Positions 16,370 through 25,065 of a stretch of DNA of 64,000 nucleotides are shown here, piece by piece. The notes beneath the pieces are model-generated. The model saw nothing but the letters and a program-made list of their open reading frames with translations, was not told where the DNA came from and made no database searches. Source of the DNA: Amycolatopsis nivea (GTDB lineage Bacteria > Actinomycetota > Actinomycetes > Mycobacteriales > Pseudonocardiaceae); the NCBI RefSeq assembly GCF_004522235.1, contig NZ_SDLT01000037.1, positions 39,679 to 103,678 on the forward strand. The letters are read 5' to 3'. A program made the translations under genes and the position numbers. How positions within the stretch are numbered: position 1 is the first letter of the stretch; each line of letters begins with the position of its first letter.

Positions 16370-17626
16370 CTACGAGACGTCCCCGATCGCCTCGTCCAGA
16401 ATGGACAGTCCGAGGTCGATCTCGCTGTCGGCGGCGGTCAGCGGCGGCGCGATCCGGAACACCCCGCCCATCCCCGGCAACTGCACGATGTTCATGTGCA
16501 GCCCGAGTTCGAGGCAGCGCTGCGTCACGCGCGCGCCGAGTTTGTCCGCGTCCGGGCCGCCGCCGCTCAGTTCCAGTCCGGCGAGGAGGCCTCGGCCGCG
16601 GATCTCGCCGACTGCCTCGTGCCGCGACGCGATTTCGTCCAATCCGGTGCGCAGCCGGGTGCCGAGGTCGCGGGCGCGTTCGTCGAGACGGTCGCGGATC
16701 AGGACGTCCAGCACCGTGTTCCCGACCGCGGCGGGAAGCGGGTCCGAGACGTGCGTGGTGAAGAACAGGTACCCGCGTTCGTGCGCTTCCTGCTCGATTT
16801 CCGCGCTCGTCAGCACCGCGGCCAGCGGCAGTCCGGCGCCGAGCGTCTTGGACACCGTGAGGATGTCCGGGACCACGCCGTCGTGCTCGAAGGCGTACCA
16901 GGTTCCGGTGCGGCACAACCCGGTCTGTGCTTCGTCGAGGATCAGCAGCATGCCGCGTTCCCGGCATTTCCGTTGCAGCGCCTGGAAATAACCCGGTGGG
17001 GGAACGAGGATCCCGCCGGAGCTGAGGATCGGCTCCACCAGGCACGCGGCGAGGCTGCCGACCGACTGCGCGTCGATCAGGTCGAACGCGAGGTCCAGCT
17101 GGTGCTCCCAGTCCGCACCGGGCACCGGGATGGCGAAGTTGCCCGGCGCGCCGGGACCGTAACCCTTGCGGCCCGCGCTGTAGGTGGCGCTCGCCGCGGC
17201 CTGCGTCATCCCGTGCCAGGACCGGGCGAACGAGACGACCTCGTGCTTGCCGGTCACCAGTTTGGCCATCCGCAGCGCGGCCTCGTTGGACTCGGCGCCG
17301 GTGGTGAGCAGCAGCGCCTTCTCCAGCGGGGCTGGCAGCGTTTCCGCGAGCCGCCGGGCAAGGTCGACCACCGGACGGCTCAGCATCCCGCTGAACAGGT
17401 GGTCGAGCTTCGCGGCCTGCTTCCGGACGGTCTCGACGATCTCCGGATGCGCGTGCCCGAGGATCGCGCTCATCTGCCCGGACGTGAAGTCGAGGATGCG
17501 CCGTCCGTCCTCGGTGAAGACAAAACTGCCCTCGGCGCGGTCGATGATTTCGCCGGTGAACGAGCCGGGGCCGGCATAGCGGACGAGGTGCCGGTCTACG
17601 TCGGACCAGAAGGTGTCGGTGGCCAT
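16370..17626 (-). CDS. dgdA: 2,2-dialkylglycine decarboxylase (PLP, class III aminotransferase fold)
   Basis: The 418-residue enzyme resembles Burkholderia DgdA closely in its motifs: ESNEAALRMAKLVTGKHEVV, SWHGMTQAAASATYSAGRKG, EPILSSGGI, DEAQTG (D231, pyridine nitrogen), SKTLGAGLPLAAV (PLP Lys260), FFTTHVSDPLPAAVG and MNIVQLPGMGGVFRIAPPLT. DgdA decarboxylates alpha,alpha-dialkyl amino acids such as 2-aminoisobutyrate and transaminates pyruvate. The divergent LysR gene mirrors the Burkholderia dgdA-dgdR arrangement. The ATG at 17626 begins the conserved N-terminus. Confidence 0.85.
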   Translation of the reverse strand: MATDTFWSDVDRHLVRYAGPGSFTGEIIDRAEGSFVFTEDGRRILDFTSGQMSAILGHAHPEIVETVRKQAAKLDHLFSGMLSRPVVDLARRLAETLPAPLEKALLLTTGAESNEAALRMAKLVTGKHEVVSFARSWHGMTQAAASATYSAGRKGYGPGAPGNFAIPVPGADWEHQLDLAFDLIDAQSVGSLAACLVEPILSSGGILVPPPGYFQALQRKCRERGMLLILDEAQTGLCRTGTWYAFEHDGVVPDILTVSKTLGAGLPLAAVLTSAEIEQEAHERGYLFFTTHVSDPLPAAVGNTVLDVLIRDRLDERARDLGTRLRTGLDEIASRHEAVGEIRGRGLLAGLELSGGGPDADKLGARVTQRCLELGLHMNIVQLPGMGGVFRIAPPLTAADSEIDLGLSILDEAIGDVS

Positions 17627-17713
17627 GGCTTCGACGGTAGGGCCGGACCGAGCGCCGCGTCCATCTCACAGTTTCCGCTTGCCTGTGCGATGGCGTCGAA
17701 CAACGATGGGGGC

Positions 17714-18616
17714 ATGTTGAACCCGTGGCGGCTGCGGCTGCTGAGCCGGCTCGCCGTGCTGGGCACCGTTCGCGCGGTCGCGCAGGACGTGAACCTCAGC
17801 GCCTCCACGGTGTCGCATCAGCTCGCGCTGCTGGAGACCGAAACCCGCACCCGGCTGCTGGAACGCACCGGCCGCCGCGTCCGGCTGACACCAGCCGGGG
17901 AGAAACTGGCCCGGCAGGCGCGGGCGATCCTCGACCATCTCGACGCGGTCGAGGCCGAACTGCGCGGCGACGAACCGGCCGGGCTGGTGCGGATCGGCGC
18001 GTTCCAGAGCGCGATCCACACCTTCGCCGTGCCCGCCGCGACCCGTCTCGCGCGGGCTTATCCGCGGCTGGAAACCGAACTGGCGGAACGGGAACCGCAC
18101 GAAAGCGTCCCGGCGCTGCGCGCGGGCGACAGCGACGTCATCATCACCACCACCGATTTCGTCGACCTGCCCCTCGGTCCCGACCTCGAGATCATCCGGC
18201 TGGCGACCGATCCGATCGTGCTGGTCACCGCGCTCGACCGGCCGGAGCCGCCCGGGCCGGCGGTGCTCGCGGACTACGCGGGCGAACCGTGGGCGCTCGA
18301 CATTCCCCAGTCCTACATGGCGACTCTGACGCTGCGGCTCTGCCGCGAATCGGGCTTCGAGCCGCGCGCGGTGTGCCGGTTCAGCAATTACCTGATGACG
18401 TTGCAGCACGTCGAGGCCGGGCTGTCGATCGCGTTGCTGCCCGGGCTGGCGGTGGATCCGCGGTACCGGGTCGCGACGAAAGCGCTGTCGACGCCGGTGA
18501 CGCGCACGATCGTCGCGGTCACCCGGCGCGGATCGCCGCGACGGGCGGCGGTGAACGCGGTGCTCGACGCGCTGCAGCAACCGGTCGAGCTTCCGGCGGC
18601 GGTGGAACAGGTTTAG
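17714..18616 (+). CDS. LysR-family regulator, likely of the decarboxylase gene
   Basis: The 300-residue protein has the N-terminal winged helix (LLSRLAVLGTVRAVAQDVNL, then STVSHQLALLE) and the periplasmic-binding-like effector domain from about residue 90. It is divergent from dgdA with 87 bases between the starts, the classic LysR layout in which the regulator binds the shared promoter and senses a pathway metabolite. The ATG at 17714 is taken because the HTH starts there and GGGGG precedes it; ATG 17690 would add eight residues. Its stop overlaps the nitronate monooxygenase gene by four bases. Confidence 0.85.
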   Translation: MLNPWRLRLLSRLAVLGTVRAVAQDVNLSASTVSHQLALLETETRTRLLERTGRRVRLTPAGEKLARQARAILDHLDAVEAELRGDEPAGLVRIGAFQSAIHTFAVPAATRLARAYPRLETELAEREPHESVPALRAGDSDVIITTTDFVDLPLGPDLEIIRLATDPIVLVTALDRPEPPGPAVLADYAGEPWALDIPQSYMATLTLRLCRESGFEPRAVCRFSNYLMTLQHVEAGLSIALLPGLAVDPRYRVATKALSTPVTRTIVAVTRRGSPRRAAVNAVLDALQQPVELPAAVEQV

Positions 18617-19566
18617 CCGACGAGGTCCGCCATGATTTGCGCGGCCGGAGCGACGTTTTGGACCAACCCCGCGGCTTGTCCGGCGTAGCGTGCCAAGGCT
18701 TCGAGGTCTCCGGTCATGCCTGGCACGGGAATCATGTCGTCGTAGCGCTGCCATGGGTTTCCGGCCGCATCCGTTGCTACGACGTCGCCTTCGCCGGGGC
18801 GGTCCGCGCGCGGTTGGCCTGCCGCTTCCCATTGCGTGAGCGTCGAATTGCGCAACACGCGGTGCGGCGCGTCGGGCCATCCGCCGTCGAAGCAGCGGGT
18901 GTGGACGGCGTCCTCGAGTTCCGCGGCGAGCACGGCTTCGCGGTAGGAATCGTGGGTCGCCGCTTCGGTCGCGGTCAGAAATCGGGTGCCCAGCCAGCCG
19001 CCTTGCGCGCCGAGGGCGAGTACTGCGGCGAGCCCGCGGCGGTCGGCGATTCCGCCTGCGGCGAGCACAGGAATCGGACCGACCGCGTCCACGACGGCGG
19101 GCACCAGCACGAGGGTCGACGCTTGGCCGCGGACGTGTCCGCCCGCTTCCCAGCCTTGCGCGACCACGACGTCGACGCCTGCTTCCGCCGCCTGTCGTGC
19201 TTCGGCGACCGAGCCCACGGTGTGGATCAGCCGCGTGTCCTTCGCGCAGGCGGCGACCTTGGCGGGGTCGCCCCAGAACGTCGAGATGATCGGGACATCT
19301 TCGGCGAGGCAGGCGTCGAGGACGTCGTCGATCGGGAAGTCGAGCACGAGGTTGACTGCGAACGGACGGTCGGTGCGGCGGCGCACCTCGCGGATCCGGC
19401 GGACCGCCTCGTCCGGGTCGGTCCAGGTGAGCGCGAGGGTCCCCAGGCCGCCCGCGTTCGAGACCGCCGCGGCGAGCGCCGGGGTCGAGGCGGAGCCGAT
19501 CGGGGCCTGTGCGATCGGCACGTCGATGCCGAGCGCGGCGCAGACCTGCTTCGGAAATCGAATCAT
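18613..19566 (-). CDS. Nitronate monooxygenase (2-nitropropane dioxygenase family)
   Basis: The 317-residue FMN TIM-barrel protein shows IAQAPIGSASTPALAAAVSNAGGLGTL at the N-terminus, VVAQGWEAGGHVRG with the catalytic-region His, and PVLAAGGIADRRGLAAVLALGAQGGWLGTRF for FMN phosphate binding. The family oxidises alkyl nitronates or propionate-3-nitronate to carbonyls. The divergent HxlR regulator 47 bases away suggests substrate-responsive control. Confidence 0.87.
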   Translation of the reverse strand: MIRFPKQVCAALGIDVPIAQAPIGSASTPALAAAVSNAGGLGTLALTWTDPDEAVRRIREVRRRTDRPFAVNLVLDFPIDDVLDACLAEDVPIISTFWGDPAKVAACAKDTRLIHTVGSVAEARQAAEAGVDVVVAQGWEAGGHVRGQASTLVLVPAVVDAVGPIPVLAAGGIADRRGLAAVLALGAQGGWLGTRFLTATEAATHDSYREAVLAAELEDAVHTRCFDGGWPDAPHRVLRNSTLTQWEAAGQPRADRPGEGDVVATDAAGNPWQRYDDMIPVPGMTGDLEALARYAGQAAGLVQNVAPAAQIMADLVG

Positions 19567-19580
19567 GGCGGCCGATGTTA

Positions 19581-19601
19581 GTGTTTCGGAAATCGAAGCA
19601 C
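19581..19601. promoter_or_regulatory. Imperfect inverted repeat, candidate HxlR operator
   Basis: GTGTTTCG at 19581-19588 and CGAAGCAC at 19594-19601 are complementary at 7 of 8 positions around a 5-base spacer. The site fills the short gap between the divergent nitronate monooxygenase and HxlR genes. Confidence 0.45.
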
Positions 19602-19613
19602 AAGGAGATTCGG

Positions 19614-19952
19614 ATGGCGACGCCGAAGCCGGGACAGCCGGTCCGGGGCTCCACGACCGGCCGTCCGCTGATGGCCGCGCTCGACCTCTTCGGGCGGCGG
19701 TGGTGCCTGCGGATCGTGTGGGAGCTGCAGGTCGGCACGCTCGGGTTTCGCGCGTTGCAGCAACGGTGCGACGGGATGTCTTCGAGCGTGCTGCGGCAAC
19801 GCCTGGTCGAACTCGGCGAGGCTGGTTTGGTGCACCAGACCGGCGAATCGCATTACGCGCTGACGACGCTGGGCCGCGAGGCGTTCGACGCGCTGCGGCC
19901 GCTCGTGTCGTGGGCGGATCGGTGGGCCGCGTCGTTCGACGGCGGCGAGTGA
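19614..19952 (+). CDS. HxlR-family transcriptional regulator
   Basis: The 112-residue winged-helix protein has LDLFGRRWCLRIVWELQVGTLGF, FRALQQRC and SSSVLRQRLVELGEAGLV, the HxlR pattern of a MarR-like DNA-binding dimer. The ATG at 19614 follows AAGGAG with six-base spacing. It is divergent from nitronate monooxygenase and very probably controls it. The gene ends at a strong hairpin. Confidence 0.87.
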   Translation: MATPKPGQPVRGSTTGRPLMAALDLFGRRWCLRIVWELQVGTLGFRALQQRCDGMSSSVLRQRLVELGEAGLVHQTGESHYALTTLGREAFDALRPLVSWADRWAASFDGGE

Positions 19953-19982
19953 TCGGCGGCAGGGGCGGACCCCTGCCGCCGA
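19953..19982. terminator. Bidirectional intrinsic terminator
   Basis: TCGGCGGCAGGGG at 19953-19965 pairs perfectly with CCCCTGCCGCCGA at 19970-19982 around the loop CGGA. It lies between the convergent HxlR gene and the secreted-protein gene. Confidence 0.75.
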
Positions 19983-19986
19983 CGGA

Positions 19987-20754
19987 TCACTTGCTGTGCT
20001 GGGAACGGCGGCGCAGGAGGAACGCGCCGCCCGCGGCTGCCGCGGCCGCCCCGCCGATGGCGAGCGCGGTGGCCGGGCTTCCGTCCCCGCCGGTGTTCGG
20101 GGCGGTGACGGCATAACCGCCGCCCGCGCCGGTCTTGTCATACGTCGAGCCGGGCAGCTTGTCGCCGTAGCGCTTCTGCAGCTCGGCCCGGTAGTCCGCC
20201 AAGGTGACGCGGGTGCCTGCCGGGACGCCGGAGACCGCGCCGTCGAGGACGGTCACGGTGTCGCCGTTGACCGAGTACCAGGCGTTGACCTGCGGTTCGT
20301 GCAGCAGATAGCCGCCGTGCGCGGCCGCCGCGTGGACCTGTTCGTCGTTGCCGGAAGCGACGTTGATGACCTGCCATCCGGCCTTGCTCGGCTGCGCCCA
20401 CACGGTCGCGGCGCGCCCGTCGGCGAGGTGGGCCGGAGACGCGACGTACGCGAGGGCGGCCGGGACGTCGGATTCGCCATTGATGAACGCCGCGGTCGGT
20501 TCGTAGACCGGGATCTGGGTGTTGGCGTCAGCCGCGGCCCGAGTGGCGTGCGCGGCCGCCGGGGCCGCGCCGGGGAACTTGGTGTGCGCGAGACGGGCGG
20601 CGGTGTCCGGGCTGGCGAGCAGACCGGAGATCGCCGCGGTGTCCGAGGAGGACGGTCCGGTCGGCGACTGCGCGGCGGACGCCGGGTTCGCGGCGAACAC
20701 GGCGGCAGCGATGGCTCCCGATGCGACAGCGGTGCGGAGGATGGTTCGCAGCAT
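19987..20754 (-). CDS. Exported protein with C-terminal membrane anchor
   Basis: The 255-residue protein has a signal peptide (cleavage after ANPASAA, about residue 28), an Ala-rich ectodomain, and a C-terminal APNTGGDG motif. A hydrophobic helix and a basic RRRSQHSK tail follow. The C-terminal order resembles a sortase substrate, but the motif is not canonical LPXTG or LAXTG, so simple membrane anchoring is equally possible. It starts three bases after the papain-like protease gene, so the two are co-transcribed and may act together at the surface. Confidence 0.75.
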   Translation of the reverse strand: MLRTILRTAVASGAIAAAVFAANPASAAQSPTGPSSSDTAAISGLLASPDTAARLAHTKFPGAAPAAAHATRAAADANTQIPVYEPTAAFINGESDVPAALAYVASPAHLADGRAATVWAQPSKAGWQVINVASGNDEQVHAAAAHGGYLLHEPQVNAWYSVNGDTVTVLDGAVSGVPAGTRVTLADYRAELQKRYGDKLPGSTYDKTGAGGGYAVTAPNTGGDGSPATALAIGGAAAAAAGGAFLLRRRSQHSK

Positions 20755-20757
20755 GAG

Positions 20758-21333
20758 TCAGCCCACCATTCCGTAGACGGTGTGGGTCCAGGCGAATTGG
20801 TTGTTGGAGACGTAGGAGCTGTAGTTCATCGAGTTGTAGCGGTTGTTCGACGGCCACGGGTCGCCGTATTCGACGATGCTGCGGCCGTTGGAGTCGTCGT
20901 AGCCGTAGAGGACGTGCATGTGGCCACCGCCGGACGTCCAGCCGATCCGGGTGCCGATGGGCTGCCCGGCGTCGATCTGGTTCTTGATGCCGGAGAAGGA
21001 GAGCCGGTAGCCGTTGGAATTGTAGGAGCCGACGCTGCGGAACCCGAGGTAGCGGAAAACTCTTTGCTGGTCGCTGAGATAGCCCTGGTTGTTCGCGCAG
21101 TCGCTGCCGGACTCGTTGTGCGCGATCTGGCAGAACCGGGTCTGGGTAAGGGAATAGCCCCAGTACGCGGCGATCGTGTTGCCGCTGGCGTCCCAGCACC
21201 ACTGGTCTTTCTGCTGGGCCTGCATCGAGATGTTCGTTTCGCCCGCGTCCGCGGCGGCGGGAACGGCGAGCGCGGCGGCCGCGGCGGTCGCGACCGCCGC
21301 TATTGCGCGCAGAATCGAAGAACGCACTTTCAC
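20758..21333 (-). CDS. Secreted papain-like (C39/AvrRpt2-type) cysteine protease
   Basis: The 191-residue precursor has a signal peptide ending near AAADA and a mature part starting ETNISMQAQQKDQWCWDASG, where the catalytic Cys lies in QWCWDASG. The catalytic His is in SGGGHMHVLYGYDD, followed by the VEYGDPWPS strand. This is the order of the papain-like C39_2/AvrRpt2 group. The start is the GTG at 21333, because GGAGG lies just upstream of it and within the longer TTG-started frame. Confidence 0.82.
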   Translation of the reverse strand: MKVRSSILRAIAAVATAAAAALAVPAAADAGETNISMQAQQKDQWCWDASGNTIAAYWGYSLTQTRFCQIAHNESGSDCANNQGYLSDQQRVFRYLGFRSVGSYNSNGYRLSFSGIKNQIDAGQPIGTRIGWTSGGGHMHVLYGYDDSNGRSIVEYGDPWPSNNRYNSMNYSSYVSNNQFAWTHTVYGMVG

Positions 21334-21722
21334 GGGATCCTCCAACGGGGAAGCCCGGCCGGTCCGGGGAATTCCGGACCGGTGGGGAAGGGGAGATGCG
21401 CCGCGAACGGTACGCGCGCGAAGTTTGCGGCGACTACCGACTAACGGGGGTATTCCGTTGCCGAAGTGCCGCGCCGGATATTTCTACGCCGGTCGATTAT
21501 TTGTGCGCCCGGCGTCGACTATAAGGGAATTCATCCCGGAAAGCATTCGGCAATCCGACTTTCGTAGGGTGTTTTTCCGTTGAATCCCGCCCGTCCTTCG
21601 TCGGCCGCCGTTCCGGCGACCCGGCGGCCGGATCGCGCCGAGGCCGCCCGCTGACCCGGTTCGCCCGCCGCCCGCGAGGGGGCGGAGCGCCGGATTCGCG
21701 CGTATGAGACACTTGATCGGTC
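21334..21722. other. Divergent intergenic region protease / rlmN
   Basis: These 389 bases hold no gene. The part from about 21480 to 21590 is AT-richer than its surroundings and includes ACTATAAGGG on the plus strand, a possible -10 for rlmN. No operator was identified. Confidence 0.4.
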
Positions 21723-22829
21723 ATGACTGCCCTCCCTCTTGTTTTCGACGCGCCCAAGCGCGGCCTGCCGCCGCGCCATCTCGCCGACCTCACGGTGGCC
21801 GAGCGAGCGGAGGCGGTCGTCGAACTGGGGGAGAAGGCGTTCCGCGCCAAGCAGTTGTCGAACCACTACTTTTCGCGGCTCACCGTCGACCCGGCGGAGA
21901 TGACCGACATCCCGGCGGCCTCGCGCGAGAAGCTCGTCGCCGACCTGATGCCGCCGCTGCTCACCGAGGTCCGCGCACTGGCCGCGGACGGCGGTGCGAC
22001 CCGCAAGACCCTGTGGCGCGCGCACGACGGGACGCTGCTGGAAAGCGTGCTCATGCGCTACCCGGACCGCGCCACGCTGTGCATCTCGAGCCAGGCCGGC
22101 TGCGGCATGGCGTGCCCGTTCTGCGCGACCGGCCAGGGCGGCCTCGACCGCAACCTCTCGACCGCGGAAATCGTGGACCAGGTCCGCGACGCCGCCGCGG
22201 TCATGCGAGACGGCTCCATGCCCGGCGGCCCGGGGCGTCTGTCGAACATCGTCTTCATGGGCATGGGCGAGCCGCTGGCGAACTACAAGCGTGTGGTGGC
22301 TGCGGTGCGTCGGATCACGGATCCTGCGCCGGGTGGTCTGGGTATTGGCCAGCGTTCGGTGACGGTGTCGACGGTGGGTCTTGCTCCGGCGATTCGGAAG
22401 CTGGCGGACGAGCGGATGCAGGTTCGTTTGGCGGTTTCCTTGCACACGCCGGACGATGAGCTGCGGGACACTCTCGTTCCTGTCAACAATCGGTGGTCGG
22501 TGGACGAGGTTCTTTCGGCCGCCCGGTATTACGCGGACACTTCCGGCCGTCGGGTGTCGATCGAGTACGCGTTGATCCGGGATATCAATGATCAGCCGTG
22601 GCGGGCGGAGTTGCTGGCGAAGCGGCTGCGGAAGCATTTGGGCCAGTTGGTGCATGTCAATGTCATTCCGTTGAATCCGACGCCGGGTTCGAAGTGGGAT
22701 GCCTCGCCGAAGCCGGTGGAGCGCGAGTTCGTGCGGCTGGTGAACGCCGGTGGGGTGGCGTGCACGGTGCGAGACACCCGCGGTCAGGACATTGCTGCTG
22801 CGTGTGGCCAGTTGGCTGCTGAAGGCTGA
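21723..22829 (+). CDS. rlmN: Dual-specificity 23S rRNA/tRNA adenine-C2 methyltransferase RlmN
   Basis: The 368-residue radical-SAM enzyme methylates A2503 of 23S rRNA and A37 of some tRNAs. The CxxxCxxC cluster motif reads CGMACPFC at about residues 123-130, and the C-terminal Cys in GGVACTVRDTRG is the methyl-carrying residue. Codon choice changes inside the gene: up to about 22270 most codons end in C, after that T and G endings are frequent (CGT, GGT, GTG). This suggests a recombination joint. The ATG at 21723 starts the conserved N-terminus. Confidence 0.95.
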   Translation: MTALPLVFDAPKRGLPPRHLADLTVAERAEAVVELGEKAFRAKQLSNHYFSRLTVDPAEMTDIPAASREKLVADLMPPLLTEVRALAADGGATRKTLWRAHDGTLLESVLMRYPDRATLCISSQAGCGMACPFCATGQGGLDRNLSTAEIVDQVRDAAAVMRDGSMPGGPGRLSNIVFMGMGEPLANYKRVVAAVRRITDPAPGGLGIGQRSVTVSTVGLAPAIRKLADERMQVRLAVSLHTPDDELRDTLVPVNNRWSVDEVLSAARYYADTSGRRVSIEYALIRDINDQPWRAELLAKRLRKHLGQLVHVNVIPLNPTPGSKWDASPKPVEREFVRLVNAGGVACTVRDTRGQDIAAACGQLAAEG

Positions 22830-22850
22830 GTTGTTCGTTTCGATGATGGA

Positions 22851-23135
22851 GTGTCTGTCGTGATGTATGCCCCCAGCCTGCTGGAACCGGCTGCGGAGGA
22901 GCTGCGGCTCGCCGATGTGGTGGGTCGTGGTGCGACCGAGGTGGCGCGTGAGGCGCGGACTCTGTTGGGTGAGCGGTTCAGTTCGGTGACGTTCATGTAC
23001 GTGCTGATGCGGGCGTTCGAGGTGGACTACACGGCGGCGCGGGACGCTTCGCGGTGGCACGAGTTCCACGGCGGCCCGCGGGCGTTGTCGGATGCTGATC
23101 TGGAGAAGCTGCTCGCTCCGTGGCTCGCCCGCTGA
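22851..23135 (+). CDS. Small conserved protein downstream of rlmN, unknown function
   Basis: The 94-residue product has SSVTFMYVLMRAFEVDYTAA and the tail SRWHEFHGG then LEKLLAPWLAR. I do not recognise a named family. Codon use matches the second half of rlmN, 21 bases upstream, so they are probably one unit. GTG 22860 or ATG 22863 behind GGAG are alternative starts. The C-terminal 39 codons are duplicated in diverged form at 31799-31918. Confidence 0.75.
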   Translation: MSVVMYAPSLLEPAAEELRLADVVGRGATEVAREARTLLGERFSSVTFMYVLMRAFEVDYTAARDASRWHEFHGGPRALSDADLEKLLAPWLAR

Positions 23136-23473
23136 CCATTGCGGTCAGCCGCTGGGGGGCGCGGTCAGCCCGCGTGCCCGGCGAGTTGCTGGTGTTCTCC
23201 GGATCCTTCGAAGCGTGGTGGCTCATCGAGTCCAGGGATGCTCGTCCCAAACGGTGGAGGCGAGTAGGGCGTTGCTTGGTTAGCGGTGCTCGCTGAGGTG
23301 CAGGCGTCTTGCGGTACTTCCCTGGTGTAGTCGTAATGACAGCTTGAAACGCGCATTGGCTCAGCGACGACTCTGCCTAGTGAGGCAGCGCCGCGAGTTG
23401 ACGCCGAGGTCCGCTCGCGGAGGCGATCTGATGGCGGTGGAAGACGGTTCCGACCGCTGGCCCGACGTTCGCG
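23136..23473. other. Start of island, no intact gene
   Basis: These 338 bases follow the small ORF and precede the first gene remnant. A minus-strand frame across 23165-23557 has no family resemblance and unusual composition. I see no feature here. Confidence 0.5.
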
Positions 23474-23715
23474 TTGAGTCCGGCCGAGTAGGAGCGCGCC
23501 GTCGCTGACCTGGTCAGGGCCGCGGGCTACGACGTCGTCGACTGGCAGGTCCGGCACCTGAGTCGGTCGAGGGAATGGGTGGCACGTACGTCATCGACGT
23601 GACCGCCAGGTTCAGGTTGATGGGTGCCGACTTCCTGATCCTCTTCGAGTGCAAACGGCGCTCTCGTCCCCGGCGGCGCGTGCCGCCGGCCCGACGGATC
23701 GATCGGCGGCGGTGA
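23474..23715 (+). pseudogene. Decayed PD-(D/E)xK (Mrr-like) nuclease fragment
   Basis: One frame reads LSPAE, a TAG stop at 23489, then ERAVADLVRAAGYDVV. After a frameshift near 23560 a second frame reads YVIDVTARFRLMGADFLILF followed by ECKRR. The D...(E)CK arrangement is the core of an Mrr-like restriction endonuclease domain. The in-frame stop, the shift and the abrupt end at 23715 show the gene is dead. Confidence 0.55.
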
Positions 23716-24483
23716 CGCCTGCCGCATCGGCGGCTGGAGCTGCGACAGGCCAGACAACCCCAGCTGCGGTTGCAGGGCGGCCCAGCAGCACCCTGCCGAC
23801 CACGGCGCTCGCGCGTCGTCCGGCGGGCACCGCCAGGCCGCGCCGAAACAGCACGGGGCATCAGGCACCGGTGGGTCCGACGACGACAAAGGCCTGTGGG
23901 GGACCATCTGGGGCGGACTCAAGGATTTCGGGGAGACTGTCTACGAGGTCTCCGGCGCGAAGGACTTAGTGGACGGCTGCTTCCGCGATCCCGCTGTCGT
24001 CGGGTGCATCAAGGGTGTGCTCGAGGTCGGGGTCGTGTTCGTCCCCGGCGGTGCCGCGGTCAGGGGCGGGGAATTGGCCGTCGCAGGCGGTGCTCGTCTT
24101 ATCGAGGGCGAGGTCGGTGCGGGAAGCCTTGCCTTCGTGGTAGAGCCAAGCCGCGAGGCGGCGAAAGCTGCGGCATACGACCGTGCGGGAGTGCCTGCGG
24201 GTGCTCAACCTGACGCCGTATGGATGGTTGGCGACGACATAACCCGCCGTGGAACGCCGGACTCTCGATACGATGCGAATAACCTCGGCGCTCACGGCAA
24301 CTGCGAGCAATTCGAAACTGAAGGCGGGAGCAGGGTTAACGGTGAGCACGCTAACGATCCGGAGGAGCCGGACAGCCCAAGGTTGACTCGACCCGCACCG
24401 GTGTGAACTTCGGATGGGACTCATCCACGGAACTCGAACGCTACAGCCAGGTCGGAGGAAAGCATTATATACTACTAAAATGA
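23639..24483 (+). pseudogene. C-terminal remnant of a polymorphic-toxin-like protein
   Basis: An open frame without its own start reads GGSDDDKGLWGTIWGGLKDF, then ETVYEVSGAKDLVDGC and a hydrophobic VLEVGVVFVPGGAA segment, like the pre-toxin region of secreted actinobacterial toxins. It continues to about 24380. There a one-base shift leads into a second frame, VDSTRTGVNFGWDSSTELER and YSQVGGKHYILLK, which ends at TGA 24481-24483. The last part looks like a small toxin domain. The missing N-terminus and the shift argue for decay, although a sequencing error could explain the shift. Confidence 0.45.
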
Positions 24484-24932
24484 ATGACTATTCTTCGGCG
24501 GAAAACCTTAGGAGTGGTATGCTCCGCGCCTCGGGTCTTATGGTGTTGGAGGCGAGTTCGTCTTTTGTCGGTCCGGCTCCGATGGATGCGTGGCGAATCA
24601 TCATCGGTGGGAACACTGTTCCGACTGTAGGGGTGGCGACTGATTCGGAATTTGACTACCTAAGTGAAGTGGATCGAAGCTGGGAATCGGTCGCGGAAGA
24701 GCTGGGAATTTTCGGGAACGATGGGGAGTTTTTGATCAGTGTTGCAGGCAGTCCGATGGGGAGATTGCCTTGGGCGCGCGTCCGCCCCGATCAAGACCGT
24801 TCTCTCGCTCGCCATCTCGTGAGTAATCCCGGTGAACCGGAGTTTGTGGCAATGTCAGTTGACGCTCGGGTGATTTGCGGGGTGACGACTGAGGAGTATG
24901 AAATTTGGGTAGTCGGCGCAGAGCTTGCTTGA
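24480..24932 (+). CDS. Candidate immunity protein next to the toxin remnant
   Basis: The 150-residue product starts MNDYSSAENLRSGMLRASGL; I do not recognise its family. Its ATG overlaps the stop of the preceding toxin-like frame as ATGA, the coupling expected of a toxin-immunity pair. Local GC content is clearly lower than in neighbouring genes (ATTATATACTACTAAAATG at the junction), which points to recent arrival. The function is inferred from context only. Confidence 0.5.
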   Translation: MNDYSSAENLRSGMLRASGLMVLEASSSFVGPAPMDAWRIIIGGNTVPTVGVATDSEFDYLSEVDRSWESVAEELGIFGNDGEFLISVAGSPMGRLPWARVRPDQDRSLARHLVSNPGEPEFVAMSVDARVICGVTTEEYEIWVVGAELA

Positions 24933-25065
24933 TTGGTTTAAATGGTCACAACTTCAGATTCTTTCAGGTCACAGGGTACGGTGTGGGGCGATGAAGATTT
25001 GTTGAACCCAGAATTCTGCGAATTGTGGTGACCGGTTTTGCGCCCCCGAAGCGGCCATTGGTGTC

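Noticed and set aside
23165..23557. 130-codon minus-strand frame at the start of the island
   Set aside because: No family pattern, no start signal, and overlap with a nuclease remnant on the other strand.
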